Source of the DNA: Carboxylicivirga mesophila
Lineage (GTDB): Bacteria > Bacteroidota > Bacteroidia > Bacteroidales > Marinilabiliaceae
Length of the DNA: 64,000 nucleotides
Direction of reading: 5' to 3'
Assembly (NCBI RefSeq): GCF_018271975.1
Contig: NZ_JAGUCN010000008.1
Span: 124,001 to 188,000, forward strand
This document shows positions 46,289-54,570 of the stretch, piece by piece. Positions within the stretch are counted from its first letter, which is position 1. Each line of letters opens with the position of its first letter. The notes beneath the pieces were generated by a model. The model did no database searches and had not been told where the DNA came from. It saw only the letters and a list, made by a program, of their open reading frames with translations. Both the position numbers and the translations under genes were made by a program.

Positions 46289-47494
46289 TCAGGCTTTCGA
46301 TGTTTTGCCTGTCATGTAACGGAATAGTTTACTGGCAATGTATCGGCTAACTTTATAAAGTACCTTTCTGGTAACCACCGGATCATCGGTATTCATGTAA
46401 TGAAAGTATAGCTTGCCTTTATAGCTTTTAAGTAACTGTCTGGGCGTTTCGTGCTTTGTAGATATTGAATGATAGGCACTTCGCATATCATACAGTTCGT
46501 GGACATACGCAAAGTTATCATTGGGCTTTTCTTTAGGCACGATGTTTTGGTTGGTTACATCATTGTAATAGGCTAATGGCAGGTTAGCTCCGCCAACAGT
46601 GCATACGAGGGTATTTAAGTCGAAACGACCAACGGTAGGTTCAATCAGGTAAAACTTACCATTGTTAGGGTTTTGCTTGTATTCCATAGAGCCAAATCCC
46701 TTGTAGTTAACCAACTTAAAAAACTGAATGGTCTGCTCCAGTAATTCGGGATGGTTAAACGGTCTGATGCAGGAACTGGTGCCTGTTAAAGAGCGCCACT
46801 GCCTTATCTTTTGACCAGTAAAAGATTGCACAAATTCGCCCTTTTGGTTGAAATACACAAAGCATGCGTATATGTCATCAGCCCCGCCCGGGATAAATTC
46901 CTGAACTATCAGCCTGTCTTCTATATTAAGAACGTCTGGTATATCCGCTTCATACTCTTCAAAAGTATTGTAAATGATCGCTTTGGGCCTTTCAGAGTCA
47001 TACCAGGCTGCTGTTTTCACAAACGGTTTAACAATGATAGGAAAGTCAAGTGATTTGACCTTTTCGATGGCATCAACAGGTGTAATATTAACTGTTGCAG
47101 GTGCCTGAAGGTTGTTCTTCAGGGCAAAATCATTTAATTCTCTTTTGTCTAATAGAGTATTTAATGTGTCAATGGAGGGAAGATTAATCAGAAAATGTTC
47201 TTGTATAACGTCGTAGTGCTCCATCACAAACTCAAGGCGGTGATCACTTGACAGGTATAGCACCGGTTTAACCTTTAAGCGCTTGGCAAGTGCTATTAAC
47301 TTTTCCAGCAAATCTTCCTGGGCATTATAATCAATAATCTCAGTAACCCGTTTCGTTTTGTTTTCAATGCTGTTGGCCTTGTATGAAAACGCATATAACG
47401 GAATTTTGTATTTATATAGGGAGCGAATAATATCGTATCCAGCTTGTGTAATATCCAATATGACTGCCGGGTGTAAGTGGTTGTTTGAATTCAT
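46289..47494 (-). CDS. ATP-grasp domain ligase
   Basis: A 401-residue cytoplasmic ATP-grasp protein of the carbamoyl-phosphate-synthase-like type. The N-terminal pre-ATP-grasp domain starts HPAVILDITQAGYDIIRSL. The nucleotide domain has FPIIVKPFVKTAAWYDSERP, LIVQEFIPGGADDIYACFVY and GFGSMEYKQNPNNGKFYLIE with the metal-binding glutamates. Relatives ligate amino acids or other amines to carboxylates. Together with the beta-helix gene 10 bp upstream it forms a minus-strand pair embedded in a plus-strand locus. It is distinct from the two sugar-transfer ATP-grasp paralogues. Substrate unknown. Confidence 0.82.
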   Translation of the reverse strand: MNSNNHLHPAVILDITQAGYDIIRSLYKYKIPLYAFSYKANSIENKTKRVTEIIDYNAQEDLLEKLIALAKRLKVKPVLYLSSDHRLEFVMEHYDVIQEHFLINLPSIDTLNTLLDKRELNDFALKNNLQAPATVNITPVDAIEKVKSLDFPIIVKPFVKTAAWYDSERPKAIIYNTFEEYEADIPDVLNIEDRLIVQEFIPGGADDIYACFVYFNQKGEFVQSFTGQKIRQWRSLTGTSSCIRPFNHPELLEQTIQFFKLVNYKGFGSMEYKQNPNNGKFYLIEPTVGRFDLNTLVCTVGGANLPLAYYNDVTNQNIVPKEKPNDNFAYVHELYDMRSAYHSISTKHETPRQLLKSYKGKLYFHYMNTDDPVVTRKVLYKVSRYIASKLFRYMTGKTSKA

Positions 47495-47504
47495 CTTCGT
47501 AAAA

Positions 47505-48773
47505 TTACTTCGTGGTTTGATTATTAGTATATATTAACGAGTTTAGCCAATCTTCAATATTGGTAAAGCCGTTATTGTTATCATCATCGTGCGGGGTATC
47601 CGGAATTATTAGTTTGTGACAGGCCGCCTGCTCAATGTACCCACCAACTTCATCCTCATGAAAAATCCATTTGCCGGTCATGTGGGTAACATCTTTAATT
47701 ATTCGCTCATCAATGGCATCTCTATTCTGAGGAAATGCACCACAATGAGCCAGTACACGGTTTAATAAACTATCAGTTGGAATTAAATCCATATGTGGAT
47801 AATCAAACATAGGAGACTGTGCGATAATTTGCTCACCAGCCTGATTATATGTTATGCCTCTTTGCCATTGCGGCTTATTTTTACCTTTGACTTGATTGCC
47901 TGATAAGTAAGCAACGGCATTTTCTGAGATGCGCTCACTGAATGTTATAATATTCGAATTTCGGTTTTTAATGCCAGGTACATAATAGTTATTCAACGCT
48001 GCAATCTGAAACCGTGAATTACCGTTTTCCCGATGTCCAAAGTAAATACAATGGGTATCACTGTTATATATAACGTTATTGTATACTAGCGTTTTGTGTG
48101 ACTCACCTTTTACGAGTGGATTACGATCTGCATTATGAACGAATAGATTTTTCAGAACAGATAGTTCTCCATTATCGTAGGCCAGCAAGCCATAGGCATT
48201 GCCTCCTTTGGTATCAATGGCTTCACTGATGATGCAATTGCTGATAGTAATACCATATTGTGTGGCAGCGATGCCAATGTTTTCATCCATTCCCCAGCTT
48301 ATAGAGCAATGATCTACAATAACATTATAGGATGAATCTCGCACTGATGCGATAGTTAAGCAATCTTGCTTCCTACTGTTAACACCGTACCTGAGTTTAA
48401 TATTCTGGATAAGCACATCATGGGTGTGAACAAATAGTGTTGCGTTTGAAATAGTAACGCCCGGTTGTGGAGCCGATTGCCCGGCAATAAAAATATAGGG
48501 ATTGCGTATATACAAGTCGCGATATAGCTTTATAACACCAGAAACCTCAAAAATGATAATGCGAGGGTAGTTTTGGTTTACGGCCCATCTGAGGCTTCCT
48601 ATGCCTCCATCCTTAAGGGTAGTAACAGTCAGTATTTTTGGGGCTACACCTGTTTGGTAGGCATGTCTTGTGTCAGAACCAAAACCTTCAGCTCCGGGAA
48701 AGGCATTTTGAGATAAGCCATCAGTAGCAAATGTCAGGCAAAATAATAGAAGAATAAAGAGTTTTATTTTCAT
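47505..48773 (-). CDS. Secreted pectate-lyase-like parallel beta-helix protein
   Basis: Starts at ATG 48773 (422 residues), which begins directly with a signal peptide (MKIKLFILLLF to DGLSQ); the TTG at 48794 is less likely. The mature start AFPGAEGFGSDTRHAYQ and the LTVTTLKDGGIGSLRWAV segment are characteristic of PL1-type pectate lyase relatives in Bacteroidota. A parallel beta-helix follows, with IDHCSISWGMDENIG-type turns around residue 165. Family relatives cleave uronic-acid polymers by beta-elimination. In a polysaccharide synthesis locus it could trim the polymer during export or release cells from it, as alginate lyase does; that role is inferred. Confidence 0.85.
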   Translation of the reverse strand: MKIKLFILLLFCLTFATDGLSQNAFPGAEGFGSDTRHAYQTGVAPKILTVTTLKDGGIGSLRWAVNQNYPRIIIFEVSGVIKLYRDLYIRNPYIFIAGQSAPQPGVTISNATLFVHTHDVLIQNIKLRYGVNSRKQDCLTIASVRDSSYNVIVDHCSISWGMDENIGIAATQYGITISNCIISEAIDTKGGNAYGLLAYDNGELSVLKNLFVHNADRNPLVKGESHKTLVYNNVIYNSDTHCIYFGHRENGNSRFQIAALNNYYVPGIKNRNSNIITFSERISENAVAYLSGNQVKGKNKPQWQRGITYNQAGEQIIAQSPMFDYPHMDLIPTDSLLNRVLAHCGAFPQNRDAIDERIIKDVTHMTGKWIFHEDEVGGYIEQAACHKLIIPDTPHDDDNNNGFTNIEDWLNSLIYTNNQTTK

Positions 48774-48855
48774 ATATGAGTCCGCCAAATCCAATATTTG
48801 AGTTTATAAATCGTGGTAATTTAATTATTTAAGATTAATAAGTAAATACTAGCCA

Positions 48856-48929
48856 GGCCAGAAGGCCGCAATATGAAGGCATATTGACTACAGAAATGAC
48901 TAGTTGGTCTCCATAATCAATTTAGTCAT
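48856..48929. other. Structured intergenic segment with three inverted repeats
   Basis: GGCC-AGAA-GGCC (48856-48867), CAATATG-AAGG-CATATTG (48869-48886) and ATGACTA/TAGTCAT (48896-48902 with 48923-48929) follow each other in the 256-bp gap between the divergent minus-strand pair and the plus-strand genes starting at 49030. Both divergent promoters must lie here; no good TAnnTTTG element was found. Confidence 0.5.
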
Positions 48930-49029
48930 CTGTATTATTCGCGTATTCGTGTAATAAATAGCACCTGTAACCAAAATATAATAAATCGTAGTAAGCTTTT
49001 ACCTAAATTGAAATTGCAATCAAAATCAT

Positions 49030-50112
49030 ATGAGGAAAAAAGTTGGGGTTATAGGAGTAAAAGGATTACCTGCCATAGGAGGCACTGCCTACGTTGGTCA
49101 AAACCTGATTGCTCAGCTTAAAGAGCAATATGATTTTACCGTTTATGCCCTGAAAGATCGAATACCGGAAGGTAGTGAATGGGAGGATGGTAAACAGATA
49201 GCGTTTAATAATTTCTTCATAAAAAAGCTGAATGTACTTATCTATTATTTAAAGTGCCTGTTTCACTCTTTATTTGTCAAGAACTATGATCTCATCCATT
49301 TACATCAGATAGATGGGGCATTCATTATACCCTTTCTCAGACTTAAATACAAAGTGATTGCAACGCATCATGGTAAAACTTATGAAGTTGAAAAGTGGAG
49401 CCCTGCCATACAAAGGTTTTTTCTGTTTAATGAGAAAATTCTGATTCGTTCAGCAAATGTGGTTACAGCTGTATCAGAGCCATTAAGTAACTATCTGAAC
49501 AATAATTATAATGCTAAGGTACGGTTTATTCCCAACGGTATTAATGTTGAACAAAGCGTTCAACCTATGGAGCGTTCTGGTTATTTGTTTTTTGCAGCTG
49601 CCCGCATAATTCCTTTAAAAGGATTGCACACATTACTCGAAGCTATGAAAAAAGCCAATTATACAAGTCCATTAATTGTGGCTGGGGATATGAATCAGAT
49701 GCCCGGGTATGCCGAAGAAATAAGGTTGGCAGCCGAAGGGTTAAATGTTGATTTTATAGGATTGGTGACTGATAAGAGCTTGTTAATGGCTTATTTAGAA
49801 AATTGTGATGCCTTCGTTTTTCCTTCATTTAATGAGGCTATGTCGATGATGCTTTTGGAAGCTGCTTCGGTTAAGGCACGAATTATCTGCTCGGATATTG
49901 ATGCGAATCAAGCTGTATTTAATGAGGAAGAAGTGTCATTTTTTAAAGTAGGAGATGCTGATTCTTTGAAGCAGCAACTGGAATTGTTGCATCGCGGCTC
50001 TTCAAGCTTCGATGAAAAAGCAACAATAGCTTATGACAAGTTAAGAACTCATTATTCGTGGAGCAGCATAGCCGGGCAATACATCAAAAACTATGAAGAA
50101 TTAATGCAATAA
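49030..50112 (+). CDS. Glycosyltransferase family 4
   Basis: A 360-residue GT-B enzyme. It begins MRKKVGVIGVKGLPAIGGTA, the start typical of GT4 enzymes with 'GxKGxPAxxGG'. The donor site is FVFPSFNEAMSMMLLEAASV with the E-x7-E arrangement, and FIPNGINVE and RIIPLKGLHTLLEA are also typical. It is the first gene after the minus-strand island and restarts plus-strand transcription of the locus; the following genes are tightly spaced. Confidence 0.9.
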   Translation: MRKKVGVIGVKGLPAIGGTAYVGQNLIAQLKEQYDFTVYALKDRIPEGSEWEDGKQIAFNNFFIKKLNVLIYYLKCLFHSLFVKNYDLIHLHQIDGAFIIPFLRLKYKVIATHHGKTYEVEKWSPAIQRFFLFNEKILIRSANVVTAVSEPLSNYLNNNYNAKVRFIPNGINVEQSVQPMERSGYLFFAAARIIPLKGLHTLLEAMKKANYTSPLIVAGDMNQMPGYAEEIRLAAEGLNVDFIGLVTDKSLLMAYLENCDAFVFPSFNEAMSMMLLEAASVKARIICSDIDANQAVFNEEEVSFFKVGDADSLKQQLELLHRGSSSFDEKATIAYDKLRTHYSWSSIAGQYIKNYEELMQ

Positions 50113-50123
50113 GAGTAATTTAA

Positions 50124-50870
50124 ATGAATCAAACCCGCATCATATTTATTTTAGTAATACTAGTCATTGGCTTGGTTATATGTACTGTTTTTTTTGCCAA
50201 TGGAATGTACCAGTACTATAAAGCCTACTTGGAGCGTGGCTTGTATCCCAATGGCAATGAACAAAGAGTAGAGTTGAAACTAGATAGTCTTCAAACTGAC
50301 ATTTTAATAATTGGAGATAGCCGAAGTAAACATTGGGATGTATCCGATGACTGGTGGAATAGTTATGAAGTTCATAAAATTGCGCAGTCTGGTTTTACTA
50401 CAGCTCAGGTTAAAGCGTTAGTAAATAATGCACATATTGAAGGAAAAGCGAACTGTGTGATTCTATGTATGGGTATAAATGACCTGAAAGCAGGTTACTT
50501 TTTTAAGCAGCAGGAAGATGCTATTTCATCGACTGTTATAGATAATTACGAAAAGATAGCACAACAGTTTGCTGCCAACAATACAAAAATTGTTGTCTGC
50601 AATGTTTTTCCAGAGGGGCGACATGGAGGAATCAGGCGGTTGATATGGCCATCTGGCATACAGCAGCAAATCGAATCCGTTAACAAGAGTTTGCTTGAGC
50701 TTTGTGAGCAGAAGGGTTATCTGTATTTAGATGCCTACAGCACGCTAATGGATGGTAAAACTAAAACTCCGGCTAAGGCAAGTTATTATAAGGACTTTTT
50801 ACACCTCAATAATGAGGGCTATAAAGCACTGAATAAACAATTAAAAAAGTTATTAGATGGAAAGGCGTAG
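50124..50870 (+). CDS. Membrane-anchored SGNH/GDSL hydrolase
   Basis: A 248-residue protein with one N-terminal membrane helix (about 5-25) and a periplasmic SGNH domain. Block I is LIIGDSRSKHW (Ser66), block III VILCMGINDLKAG (Asn) and block V FLHLNNEGY (Asp-x-x-His, the Asp just before in KDFLH). Such enzymes are esterases, acetyl-transferring or deacetylating, in polysaccharide loci. It overlaps the following acyltransferase by 14 bp, suggesting the two act on the same modification. Confidence 0.88.
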   Translation: MNQTRIIFILVILVIGLVICTVFFANGMYQYYKAYLERGLYPNGNEQRVELKLDSLQTDILIIGDSRSKHWDVSDDWWNSYEVHKIAQSGFTTAQVKALVNNAHIEGKANCVILCMGINDLKAGYFFKQQEDAISSTVIDNYEKIAQQFAANNTKIVVCNVFPEGRHGGIRRLIWPSGIQQQIESVNKSLLELCEQKGYLYLDAYSTLMDGKTKTPAKASYYKDFLHLNNEGYKALNKQLKKLLDGKA

Positions 50871-51318
50871 TTATGCATTTGGCGAACTTCCTACAGCCAG
50901 CAAGTACAAAAGAGCTATCAGGAATTTATTGCTTGTTCCGGCTTGGTTCTGCCCGGTTAAAAAATGGCGTGCTATGTTTCATCGATGGCGAGGCGTAAAA
51001 ATGGGCAAAAATGTGGAGATTGGCTACATGGTGATATTGGATAACAGAAGACCCGAATTAATCACTATCGGTGATAATGCCTTTGTCACAGCCATGAGCG
51101 TTGTACTAACGCATGATTTGTCACAAAAGAATATAGATGGTACTGAAACAGTGGGCGCCATTGAAATTGGAGAAGGGGCATTTATCGGGATGAATTGCAC
51201 CATTATGCCGGGGGTTAAGATTGGTAAGAATTCAATTATAGGCAGTGGTGCTGTACTTACAAGAGATACTGAAGATAACTCTGTATATGCCGGAGTACCG
51301 GCCAAAAGAATTAAATAA
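50857..51318 (+). CDS. Hexapeptide-repeat acyltransferase
   Basis: A 153-residue left-handed beta-helix acyltransferase. Repeats include IGDNAFVTAMSVVLTHD, IGEGAFIGMNCTIMPGVKIG, IIGSGAVLTRD and VYAGVPAKRIK; the catalytic His is probably in VLTHD. It could use acetyl-CoA, or an acyl group carried by the acyl carrier protein encoded 24 bp downstream. It is a different protein from the acyltransferase at 28.5 kb. Confidence 0.87.
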   Translation: MERRSYAFGELPTASKYKRAIRNLLLVPAWFCPVKKWRAMFHRWRGVKMGKNVEIGYMVILDNRRPELITIGDNAFVTAMSVVLTHDLSQKNIDGTETVGAIEIGEGAFIGMNCTIMPGVKIGKNSIIGSGAVLTRDTEDNSVYAGVPAKRIK

Positions 51319-51342
51319 TTAACAAACATAACGACTAAAAAG

Positions 51343-51585
51343 ATGAAAGATCAAATCAAGACATTTATATCTGAAATTACCTTTATTGAAAAGGAAACAA
51401 TAGCAGATGACACATTACTTTTTGAAGAAGGCATATTTGACTCAATGGGCTTGTTAAGCCTAATTACCTTTTTGGATGAAGAACTTGGTGTGAAAACAGA
51501 GGACAGCGATTTAAATGAGGAAAACTTTCAGAGTATTAACTCAATAGTCGCCTTTCTGGAACGGAAAAAATCACTCGTAAACTAA
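51343..51585 (+). CDS. Acyl carrier protein (dedicated to the locus)
   Basis: An 80-residue acidic four-helix protein. The phosphopantetheine attachment serine is Ser34 in GIFDSMGLLSL, in the standard DSM/DSL context, followed by ITFLDEELGV. It is not the housekeeping fatty-acid carrier, which normally lies next to fabF. Position between an acyltransferase and AsnB, with an adenylating ligase 3 kb downstream, indicates it carries an acyl or aminoacyl group for polymer modification. Confidence 0.9.
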   Translation: MKDQIKTFISEITFIEKETIADDTLLFEEGIFDSMGLLSLITFLDEELGVKTEDSDLNEENFQSINSIVAFLERKKSLVN

Positions 51586-51591
51586 ACTGCT

Positions 51592-53565
51592 ATGTGTGGT
51601 ATCGTCGGATTTACAACTAGTGGCTTAGGTGCCAAACAGCAGGAATACGTGCTCAACAAGATGTTGACACGTATTAATTATCGGGGGCCCGACGAGACAG
51701 GTTTGTATATACAGCCAGATTGCGCTATGGGTAATGTCCGGCTAAGTATTGTTGATTTGAGTTCGGGCCAACAACCCTTGTGCAATCAAGATGGTACCAT
51801 GTGGATTGCCTACAATGGGGAAGTGTATAACCATATTGAGCTGCGCGAGCAACTGATAAAAAAAGGTCATCAATTCAGGACAAGCTGCGATACAGAGGTA
51901 GTTCTGCATATGTATGAAGAGTATGGGCCAGATTGCTTAAGTCAGTTGAATGGTCAGTTTGCTTTTTCTATCTGGAATGAGAAAACGCAATCACTTTTTA
52001 TAGCCAGAGACCGTTTTGGTATCAGGCCACTTTTTTATCATCAGGTTAGTAACCAGTTGATTTATGCTTCGGAGATCAAGTGCTTGTTTGAACATCCTCA
52101 GGTTGATAGACAGGTGAATTTTGAAGGGCTGAAAGAATCACTGATTTTTTGGGCACCTCTCTCACCGAACACATTTTTTGATGGTGTAAAAGAGCTTCCA
52201 CCAGGCCATTATATGATGTTTGACAAGGGTCAATGTACGGTTCACCCATATTGGAAGCATCAGTACACTGGCAAAAAGTTTGCCGGCACCATTCAAGAGG
52301 CTGCAGAAGAACTCTATGGTCTGTTGAAAAGTAGTGTTGATTTACGTTTGAGAGCTGATGTACAGGTGGCCGCCTATTTGAGTGGTGGTTTAGACTCAAG
52401 CGTAACAACTGCTCTTGTAAAAGAGGTGCAGCCCAATGTACTTAATACCTTTTCAATTGGTTTTGATGAGCAGGCTTATGATGAATCAGGCTATCAGAAT
52501 GAGGTAGCTGCCTTCTTTAATACCAACCATAAAAGTATCTCTTGTAACAATTCAGATATTGCTAAATGGTTAACAAAGGCTGTTTATCACGCCGAAGCAC
52601 CACTTTTACGAACATCGCCAATACCCATGATGCTATTATCTTCTTTGGTGCGGGAAAACAATATTAAAGTTGTTTTAACAGGTGAAGGAGCTGATGAAAT
52701 GCTTGGCGGATATAACATATTCAAAGAAACAATTATACGCAATTTCTGGGCCAGGCAACCTCAATCAAAGTATAGGCCATTGTTGCTTAAAAAACTTTAC
52801 CCATATATTCCACAGCTTGCAACTGCTTCACCGATGGTGCTAAAGATGTTTTTTGGTTATCAGCTTGAGCAAACCAATTCACCTATTTACTCTCATATGC
52901 TCAGGTGGAGAAATGGCCAACAACTGGCTAATTTACTATCAGAGGGGATTAGTAGTGAACTGAATGGCTATGATCCGGTTGCTAACCTGGCTGAAGAGTT
53001 GGCGGGCGAAACAAGTGGATACAGCCTGTTGGAGAAAGCGCAATTGATTGAGTCGCGATTATTTATGTCAGGGTACCTACTGTCCTCTCAGGGTGATAGA
53101 GTGGCCATGGCTAACTCCGTAGAAGGACGGTATCCATTTTTGGATCATCGCGTGGCTGAGTTCTGTGCGTCTTTACCTGACCATTATAAGCTAAATGGAT
53201 TAAATGAGAAGGTATTGTTAAAGGTGATGATGAAAGATCAGCTACCACAGTCCGTCATAAAGAGACCCAAGCAGGCCTACAGAGCACCAGTGGCTCAGTC
53301 ATTGCTCAACGATAAAGCGCTGTTGGATGAGTTTATAAGTCCATATGCGCTTAAAGATTCTGGCTTATTTAATCCAAAAAAGATAGAAGCTCTGTTAACT
53401 AAGCTGAAACGAAGTAATAGTGTTAGTGAACAAGATAATATGGCCTTAATAGGCGTATTGTCTTCGCAAATATTGCATAAGCTATTCATTTCAGCTTACC
53501 AGGAGATTGACGAACGTAATCTACTAAAAGGAGATATAAAAAATAAACAAATTGTAATTCGATAA
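51592..53565 (+). CDS. asnB: Glutamine-hydrolysing asparagine synthetase-type amidotransferase
   Basis: A 657-residue class II amidotransferase. The chain starts MCGIVGF, so Cys2 is available as glutaminase nucleophile; NYRGPDETG and WIAYNGEVYNHIELR follow as expected. The PP-loop is YLSGGLDSSVT (Ser264), with LTGEGADEMLGGY and SVEGRYPFLDH in the synthetase domain. By sequence it could make asparagine, but its place between an acyl carrier protein and a NadE-like protein matches the amidotransferases of exosortase-associated exopolysaccharide loci, so a carrier-bound or sugar carboxylate may be the substrate. Symbol by homology only. Confidence 0.87.
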   Translation: MCGIVGFTTSGLGAKQQEYVLNKMLTRINYRGPDETGLYIQPDCAMGNVRLSIVDLSSGQQPLCNQDGTMWIAYNGEVYNHIELREQLIKKGHQFRTSCDTEVVLHMYEEYGPDCLSQLNGQFAFSIWNEKTQSLFIARDRFGIRPLFYHQVSNQLIYASEIKCLFEHPQVDRQVNFEGLKESLIFWAPLSPNTFFDGVKELPPGHYMMFDKGQCTVHPYWKHQYTGKKFAGTIQEAAEELYGLLKSSVDLRLRADVQVAAYLSGGLDSSVTTALVKEVQPNVLNTFSIGFDEQAYDESGYQNEVAAFFNTNHKSISCNNSDIAKWLTKAVYHAEAPLLRTSPIPMMLLSSLVRENNIKVVLTGEGADEMLGGYNIFKETIIRNFWARQPQSKYRPLLLKKLYPYIPQLATASPMVLKMFFGYQLEQTNSPIYSHMLRWRNGQQLANLLSEGISSELNGYDPVANLAEELAGETSGYSLLEKAQLIESRLFMSGYLLSSQGDRVAMANSVEGRYPFLDHRVAEFCASLPDHYKLNGLNEKVLLKVMMKDQLPQSVIKRPKQAYRAPVAQSLLNDKALLDEFISPYALKDSGLFNPKKIEALLTKLKRSNSVSEQDNMALIGVLSSQILHKLFISAYQEIDERNLLKGDIKNKQIVIR

Positions 53566-53576
53566 ACTTTTAACCA

Positions 53577-54557
53577 ATGTCTGAACAAAAATTTACAAAA
53601 GAGATAATAAGACTATCTGATACACAGAACACAATTGATTCAATTGTTGCCAAACTAAAAGAAGATGTGATTAAAGTACTGCGCAGGCGCGGAGGAGTTG
53701 TAGGCATCAGTGGAGGTATTGATTCATCGGTTACTCTGGCTTTGGCTGTTAAAGCTTTTGGTGCTAAAAATGTACTCGGTGTAATGCTACCCGAAAAGGA
53801 TTCAAGTGATGATAGTAAAGCCTTGGCATTGAAATTGGCTGATAAATTCGGAGTTAGAGTAGTTGAAGAAAACATCAGCGGCGCTCTGGAAGGCTTCGGT
53901 TGTTATCAGCGACGTGATGAAGCCGTTAAAAGAGTTATTCCTGAATATAATCCCCAGACTGATAAGATGAAAATCGGTATTCCGGTTGAATTTTTGAATT
54001 CCAATATGCCTCCTGTGTTCTATGTCACTGTTATTTTTGCCGATGGTACCGAAAAAAGTGAGCGTTTACCGATGAATGAGTATCTGCAGATTGTTGCCGC
54101 TTCTAACTTCAAGCAGCGCAGCCGTATGTCCATGCTTTATTATCATGCAGAAGCCTTGCACTACGCTGTAATTGGTACTCCCAATAAGCACGAGGTACAA
54201 CAAGGGTTTTTTGTAAAGTATGGCGATGGTGGTGCTGATGTTATGCCTATTGGTAACTTGTTTAAGACGCAGGTATATGAGCTGGCCAGGGAATTGGGCG
54301 TTCCGCAAGAGATAATTGACCGGACACCTACAACAGATACCTACACGGCTGAGCAAACCCAGGAGGAGTTCTTTTATCAAATGCCTTTCGAAACCATGGA
54401 TCTGCTCTGGTATGGCTGGGAAAACGGTTTCTCGCCTGAAGAGGTAGCAATGGGTATGGAGAAGGATGAACAGGAAATCAGTCGCATATTCAAAAACTTT
54501 GAGCGTAAAAAGAAAACAACGGATTATCTGCGAATGCCACCAATCCATAACTACTAA
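53577..54557 (+). CDS. NadE-like ammonia-dependent ligase with internal insertion
   Basis: Resembles NH3-dependent NAD+ synthetase: the PP-loop is VVGISGGIDSSVTLAL (about 42-57), followed by LGVMLPEKDSS, SRMSMLYYHAE, GTPNKHEVQQGFFVKYGDGG and ELARELGVPQEI. The 326 residues exceed the usual 245-275 because of an extra stretch at about 110-175 (with EYNPQTDKMKIGIPVEF and FYVTVIFADGTEKSERL). Together with its location between asnB and an acyl-adenylating ligase this points to a paralogue recruited to activate and amidate another carboxylate rather than deamido-NAD. It starts 11 bp after asnB. Confidence 0.8.
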   Translation: MSEQKFTKEIIRLSDTQNTIDSIVAKLKEDVIKVLRRRGGVVGISGGIDSSVTLALAVKAFGAKNVLGVMLPEKDSSDDSKALALKLADKFGVRVVEENISGALEGFGCYQRRDEAVKRVIPEYNPQTDKMKIGIPVEFLNSNMPPVFYVTVIFADGTEKSERLPMNEYLQIVAASNFKQRSRMSMLYYHAEALHYAVIGTPNKHEVQQGFFVKYGDGGADVMPIGNLFKTQVYELARELGVPQEIIDRTPTTDTYTAEQTQEEFFYQMPFETMDLLWYGWENGFSPEEVAMGMEKDEQEISRIFKNFERKKKTTDYLRMPPIHNY

Positions 54558-54570
54558 AACAAGGTGAAAG

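Noticed and set aside
53577-54557. Housekeeping NAD synthetase
   Set aside because: The insertion and the polymer-modification neighbourhood argue for a recruited paralogue, so no nadE symbol was given.
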